Shown here one piece after another: positions 33,504 through 43,155 of a stretch of 64,000 bases of DNA. Location: assembly GCF_030020805.1 (NCBI RefSeq), contig NZ_CP125098.1, positions 5,355,501 to 5,419,500 on the forward strand, given 5' to 3'. The notes beneath the pieces were generated by a model, which saw only the letters and a list, made by a program, of their open reading frames with translations, ran no database searches and had not been told where the DNA came from. How positions within the stretch are numbered: position 1 is the stretch's first letter; each line of letters begins with the position of its first letter. Origin of the DNA: Paenibacillus sp. RC67. Lineage in GTDB: Bacteria; Bacillota; Bacilli; Paenibacillales; NBRC-103111. A program made the translations under genes and the position numbers.

Positions 33504-35489
33504 CTATTGAACTTGAATTCCTTCCCATGCCCCGGGAAGCAGTTGCACATCCGCCTGCTCCACAGCCTCCTCGAGCCACGCCTGGTAGGCTTCCTCGGTA
33601 TGCTTCTCCTGCTGCAGCCGAATCTCGATACAGTCCAAACTGAAGGCATACTCATAATGACTCCACTCATCGAAAAATAAAGGGCCATAAACGACTCGAT
33701 CAGCAGCGGCTAACTGAGAGCGGCATTCATTCTCCTCCCTCCTGCGCTCCAGCGGATCAATCAGAGTATTGTGGCCGCCTTGCTGCAGTGCAGCCTGCTG
33801 TAGCTTCCGGCGGATAGCCTCCTTGGCGGCCCTCTGCTTCAGCAGTTGGAGTGGAGATTCTCCGCAGAAGGCGCAGGAGTCGGTCCAGAAGCCGCTGCCG
33901 TACCGGATTCCATAGGTGTCCCTGAAGTAGCGGATGACGGCTCCCTTGTGCCGTTGCAGGAGCAGGGCGAACTCGGCTGCTGAGACAGGGTGACCGTTCA
34001 CGGTCATCACGGGCTCGACTACTGGCCCGGCGTTCGGCGGTGCATTTGAGAGCAGTGCGGTGATGCCTGGCGATTCCTCCGCAGGCCGCGCATCATCGAG
34101 GTCACAGCGGACGTTGGCCGAGAACGGAGCTGCAGGGCGTTGGCCTGCGCCCATATCCGACCAGCAAGCAGCATCTTGTTGACAGCTTGCCTCCTCGGCA
34201 GCCCATAGCTCCAAGACCGCCTCCAGAGCCCCAGCCGGATCATTGGAAGGCTCACCGGCCGGATGGTGGCCGCGGAAAACATTTTCACTGAGATATCGGG
34301 TGGTTGTTCCGTCGTGTGACAGCGCGTAAGTGGTCGATTTACTTCCGTTCACAATCCGGTTGCTGTGATAATAATACGTATGACGGAGCCCTTCCCGTTC
34401 CCGAATAATGGTGGGGGAGCAGTGCTTGCCGATAAAGAATACGTTATCATACACATAGGCACCGGCAAACGCATAATTGAAATAAATCAGGTTCTTCCGG
34501 TCGTTGAGACTGACGTTATGGCGAACCACAATGCCTTCGTCCTCCGGGGATGTACAGAACCAGATGAGCCCGTGAGCGTTATCGTGGCTGTAGCTATACT
34601 GCCAGACAGTCCGGGGGCTGCTGTAATCGGGATCGTACATGCTGCCGTCATAGTCCGGGGAACGGTTCAGGAAGCCTTCGTTGTATTGAAAAATCGTCCC
34701 GTCGCAGCTCCGCGAGAACATCGTGTTGCCCGTAATGGCGGTTGCGGTCTCGAAGCATACGTTGTGCTCGATGACTCCGCCTTCGGCAAGCCGTATGATC
34801 ATCGCATTCTTCGTAATGTAGGACAGGGTATTGCCGCGAACGATGAGGTCCGTGAATTTCCGGCGGTGCCAGGCTTCGGTGCCGGGATAATCGTTGTGCG
34901 CCACCTCATTGTTTGTCACCAACCCTTGATTCGCGATATGGCTGAGGGAGCAGTTCTCGATATGGATCCGGTTGAAACGGGTGGGCACTTCGTCATCGGC
35001 TGTGACCGCGATATAGATGCCCGAAGTCTTCTTGGCGGTTAGGTGGTTGCCTACGATGCCCCGAATATGATGGATATCCAGCCCATGCAGTACGATATGG
35101 CAGATCATGCCGATGTTCGCGGCCTTCACCTCCACCCCGCGGCGGTCGCCTTCCTCCGCGGCGTCGTTCGTGATCTCCAAGTTGCGGATCTCCACGTAGG
35201 ACTGATTGAACAGGCGGACGACCGCGCCTTCGAGCCCTGCCCCATCGATGATCGGCCTGCCGCCTTCTCCATAGCGATCGATAACGATCGGCCTTCCTTC
35301 GCTACCGGAGCCCTTGGGGGAGAGCATTCCATGCCAATAACCGCCCGCACGAAGCAGCAGCCGGTCCCCCGGCTGAAGGACTGTCTGGTTCACCGCCTCC
35401 AGCGACAGCCAAGGACACTCGGGACTCGTCCCAGGATGGGTGTCATCGCCAACCTCCGAATCTACATAATAAATAATAGAAGTATTCAT
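33504..35489 (-). CDS. Right-hand beta-helix protein with C-terminal SurA-N-like domain
   Basis: 661 residues, no signal peptide. Residues 5-400 look like a pectate-lyase-type right-hand beta-helix: YYVDSEVGDDTHPGTSPECP, then PGDRLLLRAGGYWHG, and repeated strands such as VEIRNLEITN, GIYIAVTADD, IVVRHNVSLN, GAYVYDNVFF. The C-terminal part, from about residue 490, reads VMTVNGHPVSAAEFALLLQR, HKGAVIRYF, SGFWTDSCAFCGESPLQLL, resembling the N-terminal domain of SurA-like peptidyl-prolyl isomerases. The combination is unusual. The role is probably polysaccharide cleavage or binding; no catalytic residues could be assigned. It is cotranscribed with the agarase-like gene. Confidence 0.6.
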   Translation of the reverse strand: MNTSIIYYVDSEVGDDTHPGTSPECPWLSLEAVNQTVLQPGDRLLLRAGGYWHGMLSPKGSGSEGRPIVIDRYGEGGRPIIDGAGLEGAVVRLFNQSYVEIRNLEITNDAAEEGDRRGVEVKAANIGMICHIVLHGLDIHHIRGIVGNHLTAKKTSGIYIAVTADDEVPTRFNRIHIENCSLSHIANQGLVTNNEVAHNDYPGTEAWHRRKFTDLIVRGNTLSYITKNAMIIRLAEGGVIEHNVCFETATAITGNTMFSRSCDGTIFQYNEGFLNRSPDYDGSMYDPDYSSPRTVWQYSYSHDNAHGLIWFCTSPEDEGIVVRHNVSLNDRKNLIYFNYAFAGAYVYDNVFFIGKHCSPTIIREREGLRHTYYYHSNRIVNGSKSTTYALSHDGTTTRYLSENVFRGHHPAGEPSNDPAGALEAVLELWAAEEASCQQDAACWSDMGAGQRPAAPFSANVRCDLDDARPAEESPGITALLSNAPPNAGPVVEPVMTVNGHPVSAAEFALLLQRHKGAVIRYFRDTYGIRYGSGFWTDSCAFCGESPLQLLKQRAAKEAIRRKLQQAALQQGGHNTLIDPLERRREENECRSQLAAADRVVYGPLFFDEWSHYEYAFSLDCIEIRLQQEKHTEEAYQAWLEEAVEQADVQLLPGAWEGIQVQ

Positions 35490-35513
35490 GTGGGCGGGGT
35501 TTCCTTCCTAGGG

Positions 35514-36833
35514 CTATTTTCTTTGCTTATACTCTTCGGCGGCCTTCCGGATCTCCTCATCCGCCTTACGCAACGACGTATTCACATCCTCCGCTCCGGT
35601 CGCGACGCGCTCGAACGCCTTGCTGATATTCGTATCGGTATTGATTGGCGCGAGGCCTGGGTTGCGCTTTGGAAGGGCGTCGGCCGGCTTCACGGTGAGC
35701 GCCTTCAGGTTCTTGCCATTAAGGCCTTCGACGTTCGTTCCGAACGACTTCAGAATATCGATCTTGGTGGTGGAAGGCAGGAAGCCATCCTTCGCATCTC
35801 CAAGCTGGAACTCCTCGGACAAGAGGAAGGTGATCAGCTCGAACGCGGCTTCCTTGTTCTTGCTCGTCTGCGTGATGAAGTAGTAGTCGTAAGGAATGCG
35901 CGAGCCGACCCCCGGCATCTCCTTGTACACCGGCAGAGCAGCCATATCCCAGTTCAAGTTCGCCTTGGTGAAGGACGGGCTGGATGTAAGCAGATCGACG
36001 AACATCGCTGCCTTGCCTTCGCGGAATTTCTTATCCTGGTCCTTCCAGTCGTTGCCCGAAATCTCATAGAACCGCTTCAGATTGGTGAAAATTTGGCTCC
36101 ACTGGTCGGACGAGTTCAGCTTATCCTCCTTGGCGTCCATCGCCGCAACGGAGAGGGAATTGTCCCGCAGCAGAGCGTTCGGGAACATGGAGAAGCCATA
36201 GAATTGCTCGCCTGCTTCGATGCGTGTCATCTTCTTCGCGAGATCGTACAATTCATCCCACGTCATGCCGTCCTTCGGATAAGTCACCCCGAACTTATCG
36301 AACAGGTCCTTGTTGTAGAAGAGCACCGCAGGCTTCAGATTGTTCTTCGGCAGGCCGATGAGCTGACCCTTGTCGCTAACGTTCCTGATGCCGTCGAGGG
36401 CGGTCTGCGAAAATTGGGTGAGATCATAGTTGTATTTTTTGAAGAGATCGGTCAGGTCGTAACTTAGTTTGGTGCTGATCATCATGTCGTTCACGGTGGA
36501 GAGGTTGCCCCACAGCACGTCCGGAATACTGCCTGTCGTAATGAGGTCCTGAATGGTGCTGCCTTTGCCACGAGGGACGTAGACCGGGGTGACGTTCGGG
36601 AACTTCTCTTTCACCCGCTTGAACATAGTTTGCTCGACACTCTCAAGGCTCGTCTCGTTATAAGCCGATTGGAACACAATGGTCACAGGCTTGCTCAGCG
36701 AGCCGTAGGCAGGAGGGGTATTGCTTGGGTTCTGGCTGCTCTCCGGTGCGCTTGTCATGCTGCCGCTGCAGGCAGTTAGGGCGGTGGAGGCCATAATCAG
36801 GGCACCGAGCAATGTTAGTTTCGCTTGATTCAT
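35514..36833 (-). CDS. Extracellular sugar-binding lipoprotein (family 1)
   Basis: 439 residues. The signal peptide ends in the lipobox LTAC (Cys22). The body is a family 1 solute-binding protein: KPVTIVFQSAYNETSLESVE, IPDVLWGNLSTV, PAVLFYNKDLFDKFGVTYPK followed by DGMTWDELYDLAKKMTR, then the C-terminal KADEEIRKAAEEYKQ. It captures a sugar for an ABC importer, but no permease or ATPase genes are adjacent. It lies 24 bases upstream of the beta-helix gene and is probably the first gene of that operon. AAGGGGAG precedes the ATG. An AraC regulator is divergent. Confidence 0.85.
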   Translation of the reverse strand: MNQAKLTLLGALIMASTALTACSGSMTSAPESSQNPSNTPPAYGSLSKPVTIVFQSAYNETSLESVEQTMFKRVKEKFPNVTPVYVPRGKGSTIQDLITTGSIPDVLWGNLSTVNDMMISTKLSYDLTDLFKKYNYDLTQFSQTALDGIRNVSDKGQLIGLPKNNLKPAVLFYNKDLFDKFGVTYPKDGMTWDELYDLAKKMTRIEAGEQFYGFSMFPNALLRDNSLSVAAMDAKEDKLNSSDQWSQIFTNLKRFYEISGNDWKDQDKKFREGKAAMFVDLLTSSPSFTKANLNWDMAALPVYKEMPGVGSRIPYDYYFITQTSKNKEAAFELITFLLSEEFQLGDAKDGFLPSTTKIDILKSFGTNVEGLNGKNLKALTVKPADALPKRNPGLAPINTDTNISKAFERVATGAEDVNTSLRKADEEIRKAAEEYKQRK

Positions 36834-36967
36834 GTGTGAACTCCCCTTTTTTTGGTATGCGCTTTCATATTTACAATCTCAGGAAATCTCGATACACTTA
36901 GAAGTGGGCAGGCCACTAGTGGTCAATCCTAGAGCAAGGAGTAGAATCTCAAGGAGGCTGGACTGGT
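36834..36967. promoter_or_regulatory. Divergent promoter region
   Basis: It separates the minus-strand sugar-binding lipoprotein gene from the plus-strand AraC gene, and so should hold both promoters and an AraC operator. I could not define an operator repeat. Confidence 0.4.
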
Positions 36968-37792
36968 TTGAAAAGCTTGCATCAGGACGACCCGATGCGC
37001 CACCTTTTAAATAAACTGACCATTCATCTGATTACCGCCGGCTACGATTCCGTAGGCGCGGATTGGCAGCGGGAGACGCATATTCCGGGATATAACCGCA
37101 TGTTCTATATTTTGGACGGAAAAGGCTATATCGAGGTGGAAGGCACCCGCTACTACCCTGAGCCGGGGCAGCTGATCATAATGCCGATCGGCAAGGAGCA
37201 CTCCTACGGCTCGATCAGCGACAGAGGCTTCACGAAATACTGGTGCTTCTTCAAGTTCGGCGATACCGATCTGTTCCAAATGTATCATTTTCCCGTTGTG
37301 ATTGATGTCAAAGAGAAGGCGAGAATGACTCAGTTGTTCCACCAGATCCAGTTTCACTTCGAACAGCGGAGGCGAACGTCCGGGCTAATGATTAAAGCTT
37401 CGATGCTGGAGCTGCTTACTCATTTCATCGACTATACGCTGGAGGATGTGCTGCCTTACAATCCGACGGAGAAATCTGAGAAGCTCAGTCGGGTGCTAAG
37501 CTATATCCAGGAGCATCTAGCAGAGCGGATTACAGTGGAGCAACTCGCGCAACTTGCGCATTATCATCCGAACTATTTTATCCGCTACTTCCATTCGATA
37601 CTGGGCACCTCCCCTGTTCAATATATCAAGCATATGCGTATGGAAAAGTCTAAGACGCTGCTTCTCACGACGCAGCTCCCCGTCTCGGAGATCGCCCGCG
37701 AGGTGGGCATCGAACATTCGAACTTCACTCCGATGTTCAAGAAGCATACTGGCTTCCTGCCATCCTCATACCGGGAGATAACTCAATCATAG
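36968..37792 (+). CDS. AraC family regulator
   Basis: 274 residues. The N-terminal cupin-like sensor domain has YYPEPGQLIIMPIGKEHSYG. The C-terminal pair of helix-turn-helix motifs starts near residue 175: SYIQEHLAERITVEQLAQLA, HYHPNYFIRYFHSILGTSPV, then ARETVGIEHSNF-like sequence and the family ending HTGFLPSSYR. The start is TTG 36968, ten bases after AGGAGG. It is divergent from the sugar-binding lipoprotein gene (134-base gap) and probably activates it in response to the sugar bound by the cupin domain. Confidence 0.8.
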   Translation: MKSLHQDDPMRHLLNKLTIHLITAGYDSVGADWQRETHIPGYNRMFYILDGKGYIEVEGTRYYPEPGQLIIMPIGKEHSYGSISDRGFTKYWCFFKFGDTDLFQMYHFPVVIDVKEKARMTQLFHQIQFHFEQRRRTSGLMIKASMLELLTHFIDYTLEDVLPYNPTEKSEKLSRVLSYIQEHLAERITVEQLAQLAHYHPNYFIRYFHSILGTSPVQYIKHMRMEKSKTLLLTTQLPVSEIAREVGIEHSNFTPMFKKHTGFLPSSYREITQS

Positions 37793-37966
37793 CCTGAAGC
37801 TGCCGGATTTGGACATCATAATTGCTAACTACAATTTGATAAATATTAACCTGTACAAAGTACGGCAACTTGCAACGCATCGAAGCAGGCTATTGTATGC
37901 ATCGGCATTTAAGTTCGCAATGACCTCAATCATCGTTTGCTCATGTTGCATTTTCTGATAACAATA

Positions 37967-38012
37967 AAAGGCGCCCTCCCTGTGAAAAAACATAGGGAAA
38001 GACGCCTTCTTA
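37967..38012 (-). terminator. Terminator below the riboswitch
   Basis: Minus strand: AAGGCGTCTTTCCCTATG pairs with CACAGGGAGGGCGCCTT, followed by TTATTG. It lies about 75 bases after the riboswitch 3' end, where an expression platform would be. Confidence 0.6.
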
Positions 38013-38084
38013 AACGCAAATTATGACGGTACATCTAACACCTCCCCTATCTCCTGTAGGTACAGCAGTGCTGTCAGAACAGGC

Positions 38085-38345
38085 AGGTCTCCTGGCTCCG
38101 GAATCGTCATTACTGGGCGAGAGGAAACTCATGGGCAGCTATTACAATGGCACGGGCATTGAAGTTAATTCATGTCAAACATCCTTCTTTCATGGTCATA
38201 GAAGGCTCGTTACGGGATCAATTAGCTGCGCTGGTACGTTTGCAGTAGGAAACCGGCTTATAGCACACAGTGTTGAACGACCCGACCTCCTACACGGGAA
38301 CTTCCGGGTCGGCAGGTATTGCCGCGGCGCTGATCTCAAGCGGAA
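38085..38345 (-). promoter_or_regulatory. Cobalamin-riboswitch-like RNA
   Basis: On the minus strand the 3' part reads GGAGCCAGGAGACCTGCCTG, the conserved end of B12 riboswitches. Upstream lie ATGCCCGTGCCATTGTAATA (resembling the conserved ..CCCGC-CACTGTAA core) and AGTAATGACG before the last segment. The 5' half is less clear. No gene follows: after a terminator the next sequence downstream holds only the convergent AraC gene. It is an orphan or decayed regulator. Confidence 0.6.
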
Positions 38346-38466
38346 AAATGTACAATAAGTAAGTGAACAGGAAACCTAAAAAACTCAGATCTTACTGAGC
38401 CAGACGCTGCCGTGATGCTGTCGCCAAGTGTCCCCCAGCTTTTGCCCTCCCACTTTGCTAAAAGCT

Positions 38467-39804
38467 TCATTTTAGTACCCCATCTCCCTTATTTTTAGCC
38501 TTATCCGACTTCGCCGTTGCAATCGCCTGATTGATTTCCTCTTCAAATTGCCGGAGTACAGTGTTCGTGTCGGCTTTATTTTTGACCATATCTCCGAACG
38601 GCTTGCCGAAATCCACATTAACATTCGTTAGATCTGCAGCTCTTAACGGAGACGGAGGTGCGTCCTTGTAACAATAAAATGAACCCGTATTTTTCCCTTT
38701 CAACTCCTGCAGCTCTTGGCCGAACACATTTTTAACGTTAGCGTTAACGAGCGGCGTTCCTACTCCCTGTTTGGAAAGCATCGTCTGAACTTCCTCGGAT
38801 ACAAGATAAGAAACGATCTGGAACGCTTCATCTTTATACTTGGACGTTTGGGAAATGAACAAAGCAAGAGTGGCAGGCTTTAAGCCGGTGCCCGGTTTTT
38901 CCTTTAAGACAGGCAGAGAAACGACGTCCCAATTTAAATTTGGGTTTGCTTTCACCCAGCCGATCATGAGCGGATGGCTCTCGAGAGCCATCGCAATACT
39001 CCCTTTAGCGGTCTCGGATGTAGGAACGAGAGCATTATCCGGAATTTCGTAGAACCGTGTCAGGTTATCGAACATCAGCTTCCAGCCGTCCGTATTCAGC
39101 ACCGCCTTATCCTCCCTCGGATCCAAAGGACTTAAGGAGAGCTGGTTGTTCAGCATCATATTATTCGGTATAGCGGCGAAGCCCATATAGGTCGTTCCTT
39201 GTTCCACACGCGTCACTTTTTTCGTGAGGTCGTAGACTTCATCCCATGTCATGCCGTCTTTCGGATAAGCAACGCCAAATTTATCGAATATATCTTTATT
39301 GTAAAATAAGGCATACCGGTTCAGCGTAAACGGAAGGCCGTACAGCTTTCCTTCGCCGTTGGCATTTTGGGTTTGCGCGAGTACGTTCGGTTCAAATTGC
39401 TGGAGATTGAAGTTATTTTTTTTCAGGAGCTCCTGCAAATCGTATTGAAATCCGTTCTGAATAATGCGGTCTACCGTAAAGCTGGCGGATTCATAAATAA
39501 TATCTGGCAGCGTTCCCGCGGCAATTAGATCCTTATAGTCCGTACTATTGGGATCTCTGAGAATGATGTTCAGCATGATATGGGGAAACTTCTTCTTGAT
39601 CGCTTCAGTAATTCCCATGCTCTCCAAATTCAAAGCCCCGGGCTGCCCGTTAAAAATGGTTAACGTGATCGGCTCTTTCGGCTTGCCTGTATTGCCTTCG
39701 GTGTTCAGTACCGCTTCCTTATCATTGGTGCATCCAAGCATTACATTTGAGAATAAGAGTAACGAAGCCGCTCCCATTAAAGCTTTTCCATAAACTTTTA
39801 CCAT
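38467..39804 (-). CDS. Extracellular sugar-binding lipoprotein (family 1)
   Basis: 445 residues. Signal peptide with lipobox VMLGC. The family 1 body includes PDIIYESASFTVDRII, NRYALFYNKDIFDKFGVAYP, then KDGMTWDEVYDLTKKVTRVE, and the C-terminal VLRQFEEEINQAIA helix. It is related to but clearly distinct from its neighbours at 35514 and 39932. GGAGG lies upstream. No permease genes accompany it; a housekeeping importer elsewhere may serve it. It is the downstream partner of the 39932 gene, 128 bases apart. Confidence 0.85.
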   Translation of the reverse strand: MVKVYGKALMGAASLLLFSNVMLGCTNDKEAVLNTEGNTGKPKEPITLTIFNGQPGALNLESMGITEAIKKKFPHIMLNIILRDPNSTDYKDLIAAGTLPDIIYESASFTVDRIIQNGFQYDLQELLKKNNFNLQQFEPNVLAQTQNANGEGKLYGLPFTLNRYALFYNKDIFDKFGVAYPKDGMTWDEVYDLTKKVTRVEQGTTYMGFAAIPNNMMLNNQLSLSPLDPREDKAVLNTDGWKLMFDNLTRFYEIPDNALVPTSETAKGSIAMALESHPLMIGWVKANPNLNWDVVSLPVLKEKPGTGLKPATLALFISQTSKYKDEAFQIVSYLVSEEVQTMLSKQGVGTPLVNANVKNVFGQELQELKGKNTGSFYCYKDAPPSPLRAADLTNVNVDFGKPFGDMVKNKADTNTVLRQFEEEINQAIATAKSDKAKNKGDGVLK

Positions 39805-39931
39805 GCAGAAACCTCCATTTTCCCCAATTTCACTTTCATTCTTCTTCGAACGCCTCGTTTTGGTTCCGCTTTCATTTTATGTTACAATCAAATTGCATTC
39901 GTATATAGTTGAAATCTTTTTTATTGCTGAG

Positions 39932-41242
39932 TTATTTTTGTCGGTTCGTTTCAATATTTTTCGATATTTGTTCTTCCGCCTCCCTCAGTGTCGTGTTAAT
40001 ATCCTTCTCCCCATTGACGACCGGTTCGATGGCGCGAGTTATATATTCTTCCGCGAACGAATCATATTTGCTAACCGGAAGCGCTTTCGCAGGGCTGGTT
40101 TTAAAGGCGGCTTTCACATTCTTGCCTTGCAAGTAAGGCAAGTTTTTGCCGAACTCCTGCTCTATGTTACTTGCCTTCAATACTGGCAGCCGCGCGTTGC
40201 GGGCTACTTCCGTCTGCACCTCGTCGGATAGCATCGTGGAAATGACTTGAAACGCTTGATCTTTGTATTTGCTCTGCGCTGTGACGTGAAGAATCCACTC
40301 ATCTACTTGCATGCCGGTGTTGGGGCTTTCTTTGAATGAAGGGTACTGGGCCAAATCCCAATTCAAATCCTGCGCATCCTTCAAATTCGGCAGGTTGTTA
40401 TTTGAAGCGAGCATAGCGAGCGTCCGTTCTTTCTTAAACTGATCGATACCGGCACCGGCCAAACGGGGTGTATTGTTTCCGGGAATGTCGTAGATGCTTT
40501 TCAGTAATTCGAATATTTTTTTCCAGTTATCATTGTTCACGGTCGGCTTCTCCGTTACCGGATCGATAAAGCCGTATGACAGCACCGAAGCCACTCGGGT
40601 CGATTTATCCGGCTCCAAGCCCCGATATTGAACGCCGCCGTCGCTGCGCGTCACTTTTTTGGCCAACTCTCTGACATCCTCCCAAGTCATGCCGTCCATC
40701 GGATACGGAACACCGAATTTGTCGAAGATATCTTTGTTATAATAGAGACCGCTGAAGTGCATCGTCCATGGAAGACCTATTAAGTTATTTTGCCGGCTTG
40801 CCGTTTTTACCGATTCTACGGCGATCGGGTCCAACCGCGAAAGGTCGAAATTGAATTTTTTGATCAACGGTTCAATATTTTCTTCCATTCCGGTTCCTAC
40901 AAACCGATAAATGATCGGTGAGGCGGTCATCACCAAATCCGGTATGTTGCCAGCGGCCATTAGCTTATCGAAACCATTCTCCGGCTTGGACAAGTCAATG
41001 GGCTCGATTGTAATGTACGGATAGCGCTTTTTCACTGGCTCCTCAACGTACTTCTGGAACTCGCCAGGTCCAAGCCATCCCATGCTCATCGCGAATTTGA
41101 TCGTGACGGGCTCGGTCGAAACCTGAGGCGGAGCATTCTTCTCACCAACGGGCTGCTCATCGGCTGTTTTACCGTCATTTCCGCTGCTACAAGCGGTTGC
41201 AAACAATAATAGTGAAAGTGCGGCCATTCGTTTCATTCCCAT
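39932..41242 (-). CDS. Extracellular sugar-binding lipoprotein (family 1)
   Basis: About 436 residues. Signal peptide with lipobox LFATAC. Conserved parts are IPDLVMTASPIIYRFVGTGM, FSGLYYNKDIFDKFGVPYPM, DGMTWEDVRELAKKVTR, and a final TTLREAEEQISKNIE helix. The start at ATG 41242 is set by GGGGG eight bases upstream, which overlaps the earlier in-frame ATG 41257. It is paired with the 38467 gene. The ligand is unknown; the GH130 and DUF1861 genes nearby suggest mannose- or glucose-containing oligosaccharides. Confidence 0.85.
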   Translation of the reverse strand: MGMKRMAALSLLLFATACSSGNDGKTADEQPVGEKNAPPQVSTEPVTIKFAMSMGWLGPGEFQKYVEEPVKKRYPYITIEPIDLSKPENGFDKLMAAGNIPDLVMTASPIIYRFVGTGMEENIEPLIKKFNFDLSRLDPIAVESVKTASRQNNLIGLPWTMHFSGLYYNKDIFDKFGVPYPMDGMTWEDVRELAKKVTRSDGGVQYRGLEPDKSTRVASVLSYGFIDPVTEKPTVNNDNWKKIFELLKSIYDIPGNNTPRLAGAGIDQFKKERTLAMLASNNNLPNLKDAQDLNWDLAQYPSFKESPNTGMQVDEWILHVTAQSKYKDQAFQVISTMLSDEVQTEVARNARLPVLKASNIEQEFGKNLPYLQGKNVKAAFKTSPAKALPVSKYDSFAEEYITRAIEPVVNGEKDINTTLREAEEQISKNIETNRQK

Positions 41243-41419
41243 GTCTTTTTCCCCCATTCATTATTATTGAAGCGAAGTTTCCCATGCCTCTGCAAAAGGT
41301 TACAATATTCAGTCCACCTAGAAAGCCAGTCCATTCAATAAATCTGTTGTGCAGCGGAAATTCGTATCGAATAATCCATATCCAGAGCGAGCAGCTTATA
41401 TGATACGCTGCATCTCTCC

Positions 41420-41995
41420 CTACATTTCGAATGGATCCGGGATCCGCTCTTGGCCGCAAGCACGGTCAAGTAGCTGTCTCAGATAGGACACCTTATCGGA
41501 CAGTACGAAGTGAATGCGCACCGCGCCTTCCTCAAGCATATCCATCCTGAACGACTTCACCCGAAGTCCCTCATCCGAAAATAGTTCTGAAATATCCGGA
41601 GTCACCGTCACGGTTGACCGTGATGGTGTAGGATGTCGTCTTGCTGGTAGGAAGAAACCATTGTTCCACCCATTGCAGTACAAATAAGCTGAAGAGTACT
41701 CATATAATGGTAAGCATCGTCCCGAAGTAAATTCCCGCGCCGTTACTGATACCCAAAGCAGCGATGGCCCACAAAGAAGCCTCTGTCGTCAGTCCGGATA
41801 TCTTGTTGCCGTTGTGCAGAATCGTACCAGCCCCAAAAAACCGATGCCGCTTATGATTTGAGCCCGTCAGACGCGCAGGGTCCAATCGCACATTCGGTTC
41901 ATTGGCGAACTGGCCAAAGCCGTAAACCGAATTCCTCATCATGCTAGTCGCGCTCCCGCTCCAGGCAGACTATACCGCAAACCAACCTAGAGATC
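41420..41995 (-). pseudogene. MgtC/SapB family gene with deletion and frameshifts
   Basis: Pieces in order: ISRLVCGIVCLERERD (first helix and the conserved LERE), a break, FGQFANEPNVRLDPARLT, a short scrambled stretch (NHKRHRFF), GAGTILHNGNKISGLTTEAS, LWAIAALGISNGAGIYFG, a break, FLPARRHPTPS, and the C-terminal ACT-like domain ending RIPDPFEM. The second helix (A-G-x-R-T) is deleted. MgtC proteins affect magnesium and ATP homeostasis; this copy is dead. Confidence 0.7.
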
Positions 41996-42066
41996 ATCCT
42001 TAGGGCGATCTCCAGATTGTCAATGTGCCATATTGTGGGATTTGCTGTCACCCCCGTCTTCCTCCT

Positions 42067-43017
42067 CTAGACAATACGCCCATGTCTTTCGAACGGATAG
42101 TCGATCGCAATACGCCCCGCCTGGCAATCGCCAATGCCGCTGTAAAGATCGGCCTTGCCGTCCGGACGCATCACAATACCCGAAGTAAAGACGCAGTCGA
42201 CCAAATGCGGTGCCTTGGCAGGTCCCGGCGGGTAACAGGCACGACTTCCGATCAATTGAAGGTCTAAGGACTCTCGGGTGGTCGGATCGAAGACGAAGGC
42301 CATATTCAAGTACACCTTCACTTCCCCTCCGTTCTCATCCTTATCCCGGTAGCAAATGTGGCCGATGATGCCGATTTTGCCGCTGTCAAGCAGATAAGCC
42401 TGATTAACACCTCCCCATTCGCCTTCCCCGAAGATGCCGTGAATGTAAGGTGCGTTCTCGATGACGTCCGCAGTCAACTCTTCCAGTCTGTCAACGACCG
42501 TGAAGCCGATCATTGATTCGCTCCCGTATTTGCCTCTCACCTCAGCTCCGCGCGGGCGCGAGAAAATGCCGATCTTGCCATCCGACAACGGAACAAGGCG
42601 AATATCCTTCATTTTGTTAGGTCCGGTAGTGAAGTAGTACATATTGTGGAGGTCTGTGCCCCGGAAGAAATAGCCGAAAAACGTGCTGTATCTTCCACTC
42701 TGATATTGCACATGAGTCCCACCCATTACAAGCTCATCACCGATCTCGCTGATGTAAGGGTCCTCCAGAGTATAGATCATGCTATCTTTCACCACGGTCC
42801 ATTCATCCTGTCCCGTCTCCTCGAACAAGCGGACCCAAGAGCGGGTCCATTCCTCGCGACGTTCTACCCGCCCGAACAAATAGCGCTTCCCGTCCCGTAT
42901 GAATGGAATCGAAATATTGTAGACATCAAAACCGTCCCCGCCATGAAATACTAAGGTCGCACTCTCATAGATCTTTTTTGTCGCTTCAAATTCAATTCTT
43001 TGCCTCTGCAGGGTCAA
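42067..43017 (-). CDS. DUF1861 protein (five-bladed beta-propeller, GH130-related)
   Basis: About 317 residues of the DUF1861 family: LVFHGGDGFDVYNISIPFIR, RYLFGRVERREEWTRSWVRL, EDPYISEIGDELVMGGTHV, GRYSTFFGYFFRGTDLHNMY, IGIFSRPRG, and GKIGIIGHICYRDKDENGGE. These proteins share the propeller fold of GH130 phosphorylases and GH43-like enzymes; activity is uncertain. No signal peptide, so it is cytosolic. The start is TTG 43017 or GTG 43029, both behind AAGGAAGG. It lies downstream of the GH130 gene, suggesting a joint role in manno-oligosaccharide breakdown. Confidence 0.7.
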   Translation of the reverse strand: MTLQRQRIEFEATKKIYESATLVFHGGDGFDVYNISIPFIRDGKRYLFGRVERREEWTRSWVRLFEETGQDEWTVVKDSMIYTLEDPYISEIGDELVMGGTHVQYQSGRYSTFFGYFFRGTDLHNMYYFTTGPNKMKDIRLVPLSDGKIGIFSRPRGAEVRGKYGSESMIGFTVVDRLEELTADVIENAPYIHGIFGEGEWGGVNQAYLLDSGKIGIIGHICYRDKDENGGEVKVYLNMAFVFDPTTRESLDLQLIGSRACYPPGPAKAPHLVDCVFTSGIVMRPDGKADLYSGIGDCQAGRIAIDYPFERHGRIV

Positions 43018-43155
43018 ATTTCTCCACACCTTCCTTTTGTTTTAGACTCGTTTATTTTCGAGATGCCTGATATTACTGGAATTGCTTCCGGTATTCCGCA
43101 ACTACCTTATCCAGACCGGCTTTCCTCATTATTCGTTTAGCTCATCTCACTTGTC

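Larger units (their letters stand above)
37793..38466. other. Gene-free stretch with riboswitch and terminator
   Basis: No coding frame is supported. The stretch holds the cobalamin-riboswitch-like RNA and a terminator, both on the minus strand. 37793-37960 shows nothing further. Confidence 0.6.

Noticed and set aside
34365..36467. Long plus-strand open frames opposite the beta-helix and binding-protein genes
   Set aside because: They are antisense shadows in GC-rich coding DNA, lack ribosome binding sites and have compositions unlike real proteins.
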